56,014 bases of DNA, from IMG/VR virus record IMGVR_UViG_3300030102_005174, positions 1 through 56,014 of that record, one strand, 5' to 3'. The notes under the pieces were generated by a model. It searched no databases. It saw only the letters and a program-made list of their open reading frames with translations, and was not told the DNA's origin. The position numbers and the translations under genes are program-made. Below, piece after piece: positions 48,921 through 56,014 of the stretch. The DNA comes from a virus. Each line of letters starts with the position of its first letter. Position 1 is the first letter of the stretch.

Positions 48921-50032
48921 TGGCATTATCAAAAATTAACACAAATCAAATAGTAGATGGAGCAGTAGCTACAGCCGATATTGCTGATGGATTAATTACA
49001 ACAGCCAAACTTGCAGATGGAGCAGTAACAACGGCTAAAGTAGCAGATGATGCAGTTACTACTGCAAAAACAACTGATGCAAATATAACAACTGCTAAAA
49101 TTGCCGATGATGCTATTACACAAGCCAAGATAGGTGCAGATGCAGTTGGCACAACTGAATTAGCTAATGATGTAGTTATTAATACAAGTAGCACTGATAC
49201 AACACTTGCAACTTTTACTAATACTGGTGCTCACAATACAGCAAATGGTGTTGTCCATGTAAAACAAAGTTCAGCAACTAATTTACCAACAATGGTTATA
49301 GAACAAACTGGTGGTGGTGGTAATCCAGCAGACACACAAGGTTTACATATTAAAATGGCTGGTCAAAATCAAGGTGCTGGTAAAGCGATAAGAGTTACAA
49401 CAACAAATTCAAATCTTAATAGTGGTAATGCCTACGACCCATTTATGGTTAATAATGGTGGTGAAATAGAAGTAAAAAATTCATCTAATCAAAGTACATT
49501 AAATTTAAGTTCGGCTGGTTATCTTACTAAACCAAGACACCCATACTTTGCTGTAAGAAGAGGAGATGGTGCTGGAGAACAATTTGTTAATGCTTCTAAC
49601 TCTCACACAGTTGCAGTTCCAGTTACATTTGATACTGAAGAACTTGACCCATTTAGTATGTTTAATAATTCAACTTATAAAATATCTATTCCAGTAAGTG
49701 GTGTTTATGCTTTTCATTGGTCAGTTCTAACTGGCATTTTAGTTCCTAGTTCTGGTGTGAATTGGTGTTCTTTTGAATTAATGTTAAATGACAGCACTGG
49801 TTCAAGAATATCTGGAACACCAAAAATGTATGAAGAAGCATATAATGCTAGTGGAACTGCAAATGCTGGAGTTGGTGGTAGTGGTAGACATTTTAAAAAA
49901 ATAACTGGCAGTTGCCAAGTTTATGTCAGTTCAGACGATACAGTTAGATTAATGGTTTATACTACTGCAAGTTCAAATTTAAGAATACATAGTGGTTCAC
50001 ACTCTACATTTTGTGGATATTTATTAGGTTAA
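48920..50032 (+). CDS. Fibre protein with TTAK repeats and C1q-like tip
   Basis: 370 residues. Residues about 15-75 are a tandem repeat of 10-11 residues with TTAK(I/L/V)AD (ADGAVTTAKVADD, ADDAITQAKIGAD). The C-terminal 160 residues (VRRGDGAGEQFVNAS, SGVYAFHWSVLTG, DTVRLMVYT, STFCGYLLG) look like a C1q/TNF-like jelly-roll tip. Repeats recur in two other fibres of this cassette, suggesting duplication with tip exchange. Receptor unknown. Confidence 0.75.
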   Translation: MALSKINTNQIVDGAVATADIADGLITTAKLADGAVTTAKVADDAVTTAKTTDANITTAKIADDAITQAKIGADAVGTTELANDVVINTSSTDTTLATFTNTGAHNTANGVVHVKQSSATNLPTMVIEQTGGGGNPADTQGLHIKMAGQNQGAGKAIRVTTTNSNLNSGNAYDPFMVNNGGEIEVKNSSNQSTLNLSSAGYLTKPRHPYFAVRRGDGAGEQFVNASNSHTVAVPVTFDTEELDPFSMFNNSTYKISIPVSGVYAFHWSVLTGILVPSSGVNWCSFELMLNDSTGSRISGTPKMYEEAYNASGTANAGVGGSGRHFKKITGSCQVYVSSDDTVRLMVYTTASSNLRIHSGSHSTFCGYLLG

Positions 50033-50047
50033 TAAGGAGTATATATA

Positions 50048-50314
50048 ATGCCAAAATACACAGTTGAAATTACAGATATTGAAGATAAAGCAATGTCTTT
50101 TATAGCAGTAGAAGTGCAAAATTGGATAGATACTGCTGTTACTGAAAGAGCAAGAAGGGCAAAAGCAGATATACTTGAATTAAATATGAAACATTGCAAT
50201 GCAAATGGGATAACCATTGCAGAAAATCCAGACAAACAACTAGAACAAGCATTTAGTTTGGGTGTTGTTAAAGAATTAAAAGATGTTTCTGAAAGTCCAG
50301 AACGAGGTGAATAA
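50048..50314 (+). CDS. Small fibre-operon protein, 88 residues
   Basis: KYTVEITDIEDKAMSFIAVEVQNWIDTAVTERARRAKADILELNMK, helical and charged, with QALEQAFSLGVVKELKD-like end (QLEQAFSLGVVKELKDV). Preceded by AAGGAG. Small proteins of this type lie beside fibre genes in several phages; role unknown, perhaps assembly. Confidence 0.55.
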   Translation: MPKYTVEITDIEDKAMSFIAVEVQNWIDTAVTERARRAKADILELNMKHCNANGITIAENPDKQLEQAFSLGVVKELKDVSESPERGE

Positions 50315-50317
50315 ATA

Positions 50318-52546
50318 ATGTACATAGGTTCTAGTCCAAATTTTGGTGCATTAGATAGCCAAACAATAACAACTGCAAATGGCTCAACAGCAACATTTAC
50401 ACTTAATCAATATGTTCCAGACAGCGATAGCATAATTGTTACTGTTGGAAATGTGGTGCAAGAACCTACAGAAGCCTATACAGCAAGTGGCAACTCAATA
50501 ACATTTACAGAGAATGTTCCAAATGGTGATACAATTGTTATTAGATATTTAGGTCGATCAGTTGATGTTTATACCGGCTATAAAAGAGTACAAAGATTTA
50601 AATTTGTAGCTACAAATGGTCAGCAAACATTTACCGGCAGTGATGCTAATTCAAATACCCTTGCATATACAGCGCAAGATATCGACGTGTTTTACAACGG
50701 TGTGAGGCTAGACGAAAGCGAATTTACTGCAACTAATGGAACTAGCGTGATATTAGGCACTGGGGCAACGACAAACGCTGAATTAGTTATTTTAGCATAT
50801 AAGGTAGTTCAGCTTGCAGACACCGTACCAGCAAGCACCGGAGGCACTTTTACTGGCAATGTTGTTTTTAGTGGTAATGCAACTGTCAATGGTAATTTAA
50901 CTGCATCTGGAACAACCACATTAGTCGATACAACAAACACAGTAATCAAAGATAATTTATTAGGATTAAATCATGGAGCAACATCAAACTCTAATGATGC
51001 TGGGATAATTATTGAAAGAGGTTCTACTGGCAACGATGCATTACTTATATGGGATGAGTCCGAAGATAAATGGGCATTAGGAACAACGACATCAAATGCC
51101 AGTAGCACTGGTAATTTAAATATGACAACTGGAACATTGGTTGCAAATTTAGAAGGTACAATTCAAACAGCATCACAAACAAATATTACAGCAGTTGGTA
51201 CATTAACTAATTTTAGAAGCACTGGAATAGATGATAATGCAGATGCTTTAGCTATGACTATTGATAGCTCGGAACGAGTAGGAATAGGTACATCATCACC
51301 AGATGCAAAGCTAGATGTTGAAGGCACAACAGATGCTGAAATGAGAGTTACTAGAACAACTGCAAGTGTATCTGGTAATTTTGCAGACCAAGGGGCTGTT
51401 CTTAATCTTGTCAATAATATTCAGTTTGAAAATGGTTACAATGGTGATGCTTATACTGGACAGATATTATTTACAAGTAATGATACTAGCACTGGTACTG
51501 GAGTAAGAGCAAAAATAGCTGTTAAAAATACTCACTATGCTCACTTTGAAAGATTGATGTTTCATGTAAGTCCACAAAATACTGCAACTGGTATTTCAAC
51601 AGCAACAGGACATGATGGTAAAGCAGTTGAAATTTATAAAGGTTCTGAAACCACAGTATTTCATATAGGTGATAGCACACCATTAAATATTGGAACTAGT
51701 TATAACGAAGCAACACTTTGTGTTGGCAAACATTTCGGTATTTATTCAGATAACAATGGAAATGTAAATACTTCTGAAATAATGGTTAATTCTTACAATG
51801 ATGGTAGCAATAGAGTTTTTGCTACAAGTGGTAGACACGCACAATCAATACAGTTTGACACATATAATGGTAATATGCACCTTCGTGTTTCAAGTGCAAG
51901 TGGTAATGCAGATGCAAATGTTTCATTTAGAAATGCTTTAAATATTGCTACAAGCACTGGTAGTATTGGAACTGGTGCAATGTCACCTAGTGGCACTGCC
52001 ATGATAATTGATAACGACAGCACAACTAATCCCTTTGGTTTGGCTGTAAGAACTCCAAATACAGCTATGGATAACAACTCAACATATTTCTTTAGAGGGC
52101 AAGACAATGTTACATCAAGGTTTACTGTATTTTCAGATGGTGATGTAGCAACTTCTGATGCTGGAACTTTGACATCTGATATTAAAAATAAAAATACTAT
52201 TACAGATGCTACAGATAAATGGGAAGATATAAAAAAGTTAAAAGTAAGAAATTTTTATTGGAATGAAGATTATCACCCAGATAAAAAAGACCAAAAAATG
52301 ATTGGCTTTATTGCACAAGAATTTGAAACTGTATTTCCTAAATTAGTTAAAGATTATAAAGATACAGAAATAGTACAAGAAAAAGATAAAGATGGTGTTC
52401 TTCAATCAATAAGTAAAGAAACTGGTGATATTACTAAACATATAAAAGAAGCTAAATTAATACCAATTCTTACAAAAGCATTACAGGAAGCAATGACTAG
52501 AATAGAAACATTAGAAGCAGAAGTTAAGGAACTAAAGAATGGGTAA
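50318..52546 (+). CDS. Tail fibre with C-terminal S74 chaperone domain
   Basis: 742 residues. N-terminal YIGSSPNFGALDSQTITTANG with FTLNQYVPDSDSIIVTVGNVVQ, repeated in related form at about 90-160, is the attachment module. A fibre repeat (NGNLTASGTTTLVDT) follows. The last 120 residues, SDIKNKNTITDATDKWEDIKKL, FYWNED, MIGFIAQEFETVFPKLV and a C-terminal coiled coil, are a peptidase S74 intramolecular chaperone, which folds the trimer then cleaves itself before the Ser of SDIKNK. Confidence 0.9.
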   Translation: MYIGSSPNFGALDSQTITTANGSTATFTLNQYVPDSDSIIVTVGNVVQEPTEAYTASGNSITFTENVPNGDTIVIRYLGRSVDVYTGYKRVQRFKFVATNGQQTFTGSDANSNTLAYTAQDIDVFYNGVRLDESEFTATNGTSVILGTGATTNAELVILAYKVVQLADTVPASTGGTFTGNVVFSGNATVNGNLTASGTTTLVDTTNTVIKDNLLGLNHGATSNSNDAGIIIERGSTGNDALLIWDESEDKWALGTTTSNASSTGNLNMTTGTLVANLEGTIQTASQTNITAVGTLTNFRSTGIDDNADALAMTIDSSERVGIGTSSPDAKLDVEGTTDAEMRVTRTTASVSGNFADQGAVLNLVNNIQFENGYNGDAYTGQILFTSNDTSTGTGVRAKIAVKNTHYAHFERLMFHVSPQNTATGISTATGHDGKAVEIYKGSETTVFHIGDSTPLNIGTSYNEATLCVGKHFGIYSDNNGNVNTSEIMVNSYNDGSNRVFATSGRHAQSIQFDTYNGNMHLRVSSASGNADANVSFRNALNIATSTGSIGTGAMSPSGTAMIIDNDSTTNPFGLAVRTPNTAMDNNSTYFFRGQDNVTSRFTVFSDGDVATSDAGTLTSDIKNKNTITDATDKWEDIKKLKVRNFYWNEDYHPDKKDQKMIGFIAQEFETVFPKLVKDYKDTEIVQEKDKDGVLQSISKETGDITKHIKEAKLIPILTKALQEAMTRIETLEAEVKELKNG

Positions 52547-53768
52547 TACAAGAAATCTAGGCGATTTATTAAACACAGATAGCACAATAGCAACAGCAGA
52601 TGTTGCAGATGGTGGTATAACTACTGCTAAATTAGCCGACACAGCAGTTACAACAGCCAAAATCACAGATGGTAATATATCTACTGCCAAGTTAGCTGAT
52701 GATGCAGTTACAGGAGCAAAGATAGAAAACAATCCAACCATAGCTGGTAATTTAACTGTAAGTGGCGATTTTGTTCCTTCCATAAGCACATTTACTTCAA
52801 ATATATTAATGAATGGAAATTTTGCTATTGCACAAAGAGCAACAAGTTCAACAGCACAAGGAATACAAACAGTTGATAGATGGTCAGTAAATTTTTCTCA
52901 AGTATCTGTAACACAAACACAAGAACCAACAGCAACAAGTGATGCACCTTATGGTCAAGGATTAAGAAATTTTTATAGAGCAGAAATTACTTCAGCATCA
53001 TCAAGTACTGCATCGTATACTCAATTTGTACATCAAATAGAGTCACAACATATTGCTACTAGTGGTTGGGATTATAAATCATCAAGTAGTTATTTAACTT
53101 TAAGTTTTTGGGCAAGGTCAAGTTTAGCTGGAACTTATCAAGCATTTCTTTTTACATCAAATATGTCACCAAATAAAATAAGAACAAATACTTTTACTTT
53201 ATCAGCAAATACATGGACAAAAATTTCAGTAAGTATTCAAGGAGATTCAAGTTTAACAATAAATAATGATACTACTCGTGGGATGCTTGTTTATATAGTA
53301 CCTCATTATGGAACAGATTTCACTGGAAGTAATGCAAATACATCAACTTGGTATCCTTTAACTGGTCTAGATTATTTGGTAGATTATCCACAAAATTGGG
53401 GTGATACAAATGGTAGAATATTTGATATTACTGGTTGTCAATTAGAAGTTGGTCAATCAGCAACACCTTATAAATATGAAACCTATGCTGAAAATTTACA
53501 TAGATGTCAAAGGTATTTTAGACAAATAGGAACTATAAGACATCAAGGTGCAAACGGAGATCCATGTGGACAGATAATTCCTTTAGAACCAACTATGAGG
53601 GCATCACCAGCCGTTACTGGAAATAGTTCAACTGGTGGAAGTCACAGTATAGCTGGAACTGGAGATTTTCCAAATACTCAAATAATTTATAGTGGAACTG
53701 CTGGAACAAGTGGGAGTTCAGCATTTATACAATTTACAGGAGTAAAAGCAGATGCAGAATTCTCATAA
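52539..53768 (+). CDS. Fibre protein with TTAK repeats and jelly-roll tip
   Basis: 409 residues. Residues about 15-65 hold the TTAK repeat (ADGGITTAKLADTAVTTAKIT). ILMNGNFAIAQRATSSTAQG and TVDRWSVNFSQVSV at about 85-125, then SSSYLTLSFWARSS, match the carbohydrate-binding jelly-roll domain found in many phage tail fibres. It ends with KYETYAENLHRCQRYF. It likely binds a surface polysaccharide. The start overlaps the S74 fibre by eight bases. Confidence 0.8.
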   Translation: MGNTRNLGDLLNTDSTIATADVADGGITTAKLADTAVTTAKITDGNISTAKLADDAVTGAKIENNPTIAGNLTVSGDFVPSISTFTSNILMNGNFAIAQRATSSTAQGIQTVDRWSVNFSQVSVTQTQEPTATSDAPYGQGLRNFYRAEITSASSSTASYTQFVHQIESQHIATSGWDYKSSSSYLTLSFWARSSLAGTYQAFLFTSNMSPNKIRTNTFTLSANTWTKISVSIQGDSSLTINNDTTRGMLVYIVPHYGTDFTGSNANTSTWYPLTGLDYLVDYPQNWGDTNGRIFDITGCQLEVGQSATPYKYETYAENLHRCQRYFRQIGTIRHQGANGDPCGQIIPLEPTMRASPAVTGNSSTGGSHSIAGTGDFPNTQIIYSGTAGTSGSSAFIQFTGVKADAEFS

Positions 53769-53943
53769 AGAATATAAAGATTGTAAATATATAAATTTTA
53801 ATGACGGAACTGATAATAAATATATTCAAGCAACAATAGATGGAACTGTATGGTCTGTTCCTATAGATATTAATAATTCAGATTATGCTGAAATTAAAAG
53901 ACAAGTTGATGCTGGAGAACTAACAATAGAGGAAGATGATTAA
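53752..53943 (+). CDS. Small fibre-operon protein, 63 residues
   Basis: ATG 53752 follows AGGAG. KEYKDCKYINFNDGTDNKYIQATIDGTVWSVPID, then an acidic end (ELTIEEDD). Similar short proteins with the VWSVP word accompany fibres in some marine phages; perhaps a tail-fibre assembly factor. It overlaps the fibre by 17 bases and the next gene by one. Confidence 0.5.
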   Translation: MQNSHKEYKDCKYINFNDGTDNKYIQATIDGTVWSVPIDINNSDYAEIKRQVDAGELTIEEDD

Positions 53944-54764
53944 TGGCACTATCTAAAATAACAACTGCAAGTTTATCTGATAATGCTGTAACGACAGCCA
54001 AGATTACAGATGCCAACATAACGACAGCAAAGATTGCCGACACAGCTATAACTACTGCTAAAATAACAGATGCAAATATTACAACTGCCAAGATAGCAGA
54101 TTCAAATATAACTACAGCAAAGGTTGCTGATGATGCAGTTACGAATGCAAAGATAGGTGCTGGTGCAGTAACAAACACAGAAGTAAATGCAAGTGCTTCA
54201 ATAGCATCAAGTAAAATAATATCATCTAATGGAACAAGAGTTCTTTTACATAGCTATGCTTTAGGAGTTGATACAGCTTATGTTGAGTTTAATAGCACCT
54301 ATATTACAGATACTTATGATGAATACATTTTAGAAGGCAAACATTGCACACCAACTGTTGATAATGCAGAAGCAGTAGTCCATTGTTCAAGTGATAATGG
54401 TAGTAATATGGCTACATCTGGTCATGCAAGAAGTTATTTAAGATTAAATGCAAATCCAGCACAAGGTGCAGAAGCTGGTAGCAATAACTATATTCAGATA
54501 GCAACAGATTTAGGAAATGATGATAATAGAGGTTTGACTTGGGAATGTAGATTTTATGGTTTAAGAAATACTTCTCATTATAAATATATGTTTTTTATGA
54601 CTTGTGGAAAACATAGTGCTGATGAATATCAATGGAGAGGAGGTTCGTCTATAGCTACAACTTCTGCAATAAATTATATTTCATTTCTTTTCAAACCAAG
54701 TGGAAATATAAAAGCTGGTGGTAAGATTGCATTATACGGAATAAAAGGTTCAAATTATAGCTAA
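53943..54764 (+). CDS. Fibre protein with long TTAK repeat array
   Basis: 273 residues. The first 85 residues are almost all repeat (TDANITTAKIADTAITTAKI), the longest such array in this genome. The C-terminal 180 residues (LLHSYALGVDTAYVEFNSTYI, EYILEGKHCTPTVDNA, YKYMFFMTCGKHSADE, GKIALYGIKGS) are a fibre tip seen in other phages. Probably receptor binding. Last of the fibre genes. Confidence 0.75.
   Translation: MALSKITTASLSDNAVTTAKITDANITTAKIADTAITTAKITDANITTAKIADSNITTAKVADDAVTNAKIGAGAVTNTEVNASASIASSKIISSNGTRVLLHSYALGVDTAYVEFNSTYITDTYDEYILEGKHCTPTVDNAEAVVHCSSDNGSNMATSGHARSYLRLNANPAQGAEAGSNNYIQIATDLGNDDNRGLTWECRFYGLRNTSHYKYMFFMTCGKHSADEYQWRGGSSIATTSAINYISFLFKPSGNIKAGGKIALYGIKGSNYS
53967..54180 (+). 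repeat. In-frame tandem repeat array (TTAK-type), third copy
   Basis: Tandem units of about 30 bases coding GCxAAxATxACxACxGC-like words, each for TTAK plus I/V and Ala/Thr-Asp. Related arrays lie at about 48965-49170 and 52590-52725. The protein repeats are probably rods. Such near-repeats may allow recombination between fibre genes. Confidence 0.7.
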
Positions 54765-54784
54765 AATAATTATAAGGAGTTAAA

Positions 54785-54979
54785 ATGGAAAATCAAAAGA
54801 TAGACCAAAAAGTACATCAAGCGATTGTACAAGAAATAGTAGAACAAAGAGATAGAGCCATGAATGATGCAATACAAAAAGGTGCAGATTTAAGATTGGC
54901 TATGGCAAAAAATAAAGAATTGGAAGAAAGGTTAGATGCGTTGCAACCAAAAGCTGTAAAAGATAAGGCAAGCAAGTAA
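54785..54979 (+). CDS. Small coiled-coil protein, 64 residues
   Basis: ENQKIDQKVHQAIVQEIVEQRDRAMNDAIQKGADLRLAMAKNKELEERL, fully helical, then a Lys-rich tail. Preceded by AAGGAG. Perhaps an assembly helper or a stalk. One-base overlap with the head closure gene. No family recognised. Confidence 0.55.
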   Translation: MENQKIDQKVHQAIVQEIVEQRDRAMNDAIQKGADLRLAMAKNKELEERLDALQPKAVKDKASK

Positions 54980-55353
54980 TGCCAGCAATAGGTGGAACAG
55001 CATTAGATAAAGCGTTATTGCCGGTAGCTGATAAGTTTATAAAAACTTTTGGCACAACAGCAAAATTTACGCACAAAAAGTTTTCTAGTTATAATGCAAC
55101 CACCGGTGCAGTAACTGCAAGTGATAAAAATTTAGATATAAAATGTATTATTGAAACAAGTAATAGAACACAAAATGATACTGGGTTAGTAAATATTGCA
55201 AAAACTATTACGGTAGCTTCAAAAAGTTTTGAGCAAGCACCGGAAGAGGGAGATATAGTAAAAATTTTAAGTGTTGTTTATATAGTGGGTTCAGTTGTTG
55301 AAAACTTTAGTGGCGAAAGTGTTGCCACATATACTTTGGGGTTAACAAAATAA
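54979..55353 (+). CDS. Head-closure/stopper-like neck protein
   Basis: 124 residues. PAIGGTALDKALLPVADKFI at the start and FTHKKFSSYNATTGAVTASDKN, then EEGDIVKILSVVYIVGSV and TYTLGLTK at the end, a pattern of small neck proteins that lie before gp10-like genes. It probably closes the capsid channel after packaging. The role is inferred by position and layout. Confidence 0.65.
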   Translation: MPAIGGTALDKALLPVADKFIKTFGTTAKFTHKKFSSYNATTGAVTASDKNLDIKCIIETSNRTQNDTGLVNIAKTITVASKSFEQAPEEGDIVKILSVVYIVGSVVENFSGESVATYTLGLTK

Positions 55354-55739
55354 TGTCAGTAAGACAATTTAATTTAGATTTGGCAAAGTTTAGCAAAAAA
55401 ACACAATTAAATTTAGATATAGTTGCTAGAAAAGTTGGCTTTGAAATATGGAATGGCGTTACAAAAAAAACGCCAGTTGATACCGGTAGGGCTAGAGCAA
55501 GTTGGAACTTAACTGAAGAAGTTGTTAATTTAAGCACAGCAAGTGAAAACGTAGTGCATGGCTCAAATGCAAAAGGAAGTGTTGGTAGAATAACCGGTAA
55601 AGGTGATGTAATTTATATAACAAATAATGTGGATTACATTAATGAACTTGATAAAGGCACAAGCCAACAAGCGCCAAATGGTATGGTCAGTTTAACGATA
55701 AATGAGGTACAAGCGCAATTAAAAGCGTTAACAATTTAA
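55353..55739 (+). CDS. HK97 gp10-like tail completion protein
   Basis: 128 residues. VGFEIWNGVTKKTPVDTGRARASWNL at about 28-52 is the hallmark of HK97-gp10-like neck proteins. NVDYINELDKGTSQQAPNGMV is the second motif. It connects tail and head. One-base overlap with the gene before; a single base separates it from the tail terminator start. Confidence 0.88.
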   Translation: MSVRQFNLDLAKFSKKTQLNLDIVARKVGFEIWNGVTKKTPVDTGRARASWNLTEEVVNLSTASENVVHGSNAKGSVGRITGKGDVIYITNNVDYINELDKGTSQQAPNGMVSLTINEVQAQLKALTI

Positions 55740-55740
55740 T

Positions 55741-56014
55741 ATGACTTTTGCAGATGAAAGAAAAGCAATAGAAAGCCGGTTAAGCACTAATTGGACAACA
55801 ACAACAATACAGTTTGAAAACGTACCCTTTAAAAAACCGGATAATAATACTTATATTGCCATGTTTATTTTAAATGGTAGTGCTGAACAAATAGATATGA
55901 GTGGGAGCGCTACAACGGATAAACATAGACATATTGGAAATATAATTATACAGATATTCGTGCCGGCTGATACTGGCACTAATACAGCACGAAGTTATGC
56001 CGATAGTTTAGCTA
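55741..56014 (+). CDS. Tail terminator-like protein, N-terminal part (split by window ends)
   Basis: 91 residues from ATG 55741 to the window end, no stop. DERKAIESRLSTNWTTTTIQFEN and KHRHIGNIIIQIFVPADTGTN, then ARSYADSLA, resemble the start of DUF4128/tail terminator proteins. With a 7-base overlap of the ends it continues at 7-153, giving 139 residues with no frame break. Position directly after gp10-like and before tail tube fits a tail terminator. Confidence 0.75.
   Translation, partial: MTFADERKAIESRLSTNWTTTTIQFENVPFKKPDNNTYIAMFILNGSAEQIDMSGSATTDKHRHIGNIIIQIFVPADTGTNTARSYADSLA
56008..56014 (+). repeat. 7-base overlap with the window start
   Basis: TTAGCTA here equals bases 1-7. Joined at this overlap the reading frame of the tail terminator stays open; joined end to end without collapse it meets TGA after about 33 codons. 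The sequence is probably a circular or circularly permuted molecule of about 56007 bases. Confidence 0.6.

Noticed and set aside
53894-54178. 94-codon minus ORF opposite the TTAK array
   Set aside because: Antisense shadow of the repeats, rich in Ala/Val due to repeat codons.
48965-54180. CRISPR-like array in TTAK repeat DNA
   Set aside because: The repeats are in frame, code for protein, lack unique spacers of even length, and no cas gene is present.
45245-54764. Diversity-generating retroelement, since a module resembles major tropism determinant N-terminus
   Set aside because: No reverse transcriptase, template repeat or C-type lectin variable region was seen in the window.

Overview
This window looks like one complete genome, about 56 kb, of a low-GC tailed bacteriophage with a siphovirus-type long-tail gene set, opened at an arbitrary point inside a tail gene. 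The last 7 bases repeat the first 7. Collapsing that overlap joins two half-ORFs (55741-56014 and 1-153) into one intact tail-terminator-like protein of 139 residues. The AT-rich composition, Shine-Dalgarno (SD)-led tightly overlapped genes, and families common in marine alphaproteobacterial phages (DUF1376, DUF5872-like, DUF6321-like, GH108 endolysin, SleB hydrolase, DUF4055 portal, P22-type coat) point to a marine alphaproteobacterial host such as a SAR11- or SAR116-like cell. That host is an inference. I saw no integrase, DNA polymerase, RNA polymerase, tRNA or CRISPR array.

Layout. (a) 1-13911, plus strand: tail tube, chaperone pair with a -1 frameshift site, tape measure, distal tail and tip proteins, tail-tip accessory proteins, then endolysin, EF-hand holin-like protein, small basic proteins and a three-helix holin. 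(b) 14040-18396, minus strand: small unknown genes, a lipoprotein, an excisionase-like HTH, SSB, a putative annealing protein and a YqaJ exonuclease. (c) 18498-22258, plus strand: RusA resolvase, TSCPD-domain protein, DUF1376 protein, primase-helicase. (d) 22321-24046, minus strand: a Cro-like regulator, DUF932 and an unknown gene. (e) 24218-39404, plus strand: unknown genes, SleB hydrolase, nuclease, ParB-methyltransferase fusion, terminase, portal and a 1699-residue MuF-type giant protein. (f) 39429-41352, mostly minus strand: unknown genes plus an HNH nuclease. (g) 41556-56014, plus strand: scaffold, major capsid, adaptor, a large fibre cassette, then head-closure and tail-completion genes that run across the window ends into region (a).

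Two things stand out. First, a 17-bp pseudo-palindrome (consensus TAGTGCCAATGGCACTA) sits in the same register inside the spacer of six sigma70-type promoters at 15002, 22591, 24087, 40481, 41448 and 41505. Weaker copies lie at 18468 and 30789. This looks like a genome-wide operator set. The 87-residue HTH protein at 22321-22584, whose own promoter carries one copy, is the best candidate regulator. Second, the 1699-residue minor head protein joins a MuF domain to a segment with protein-kinase/HipA-like motifs and to a conserved C-terminal segment that may be a second enzyme. It is followed with a one-base overlap by a 140-residue gene. This is a candidate for an effector carried in the virion.

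Replication seems to rely on host polymerase together with phage primase-helicase, SSB, exonuclease, annealing protein and RusA. Virion assembly follows the usual order of terminase, portal, MuF, scaffold, coat, adaptor, completion proteins and tail. It is interrupted by the early-type block at 39429-41352 and by about 10 kb of fibre genes lying between the adaptor and head-closure genes.
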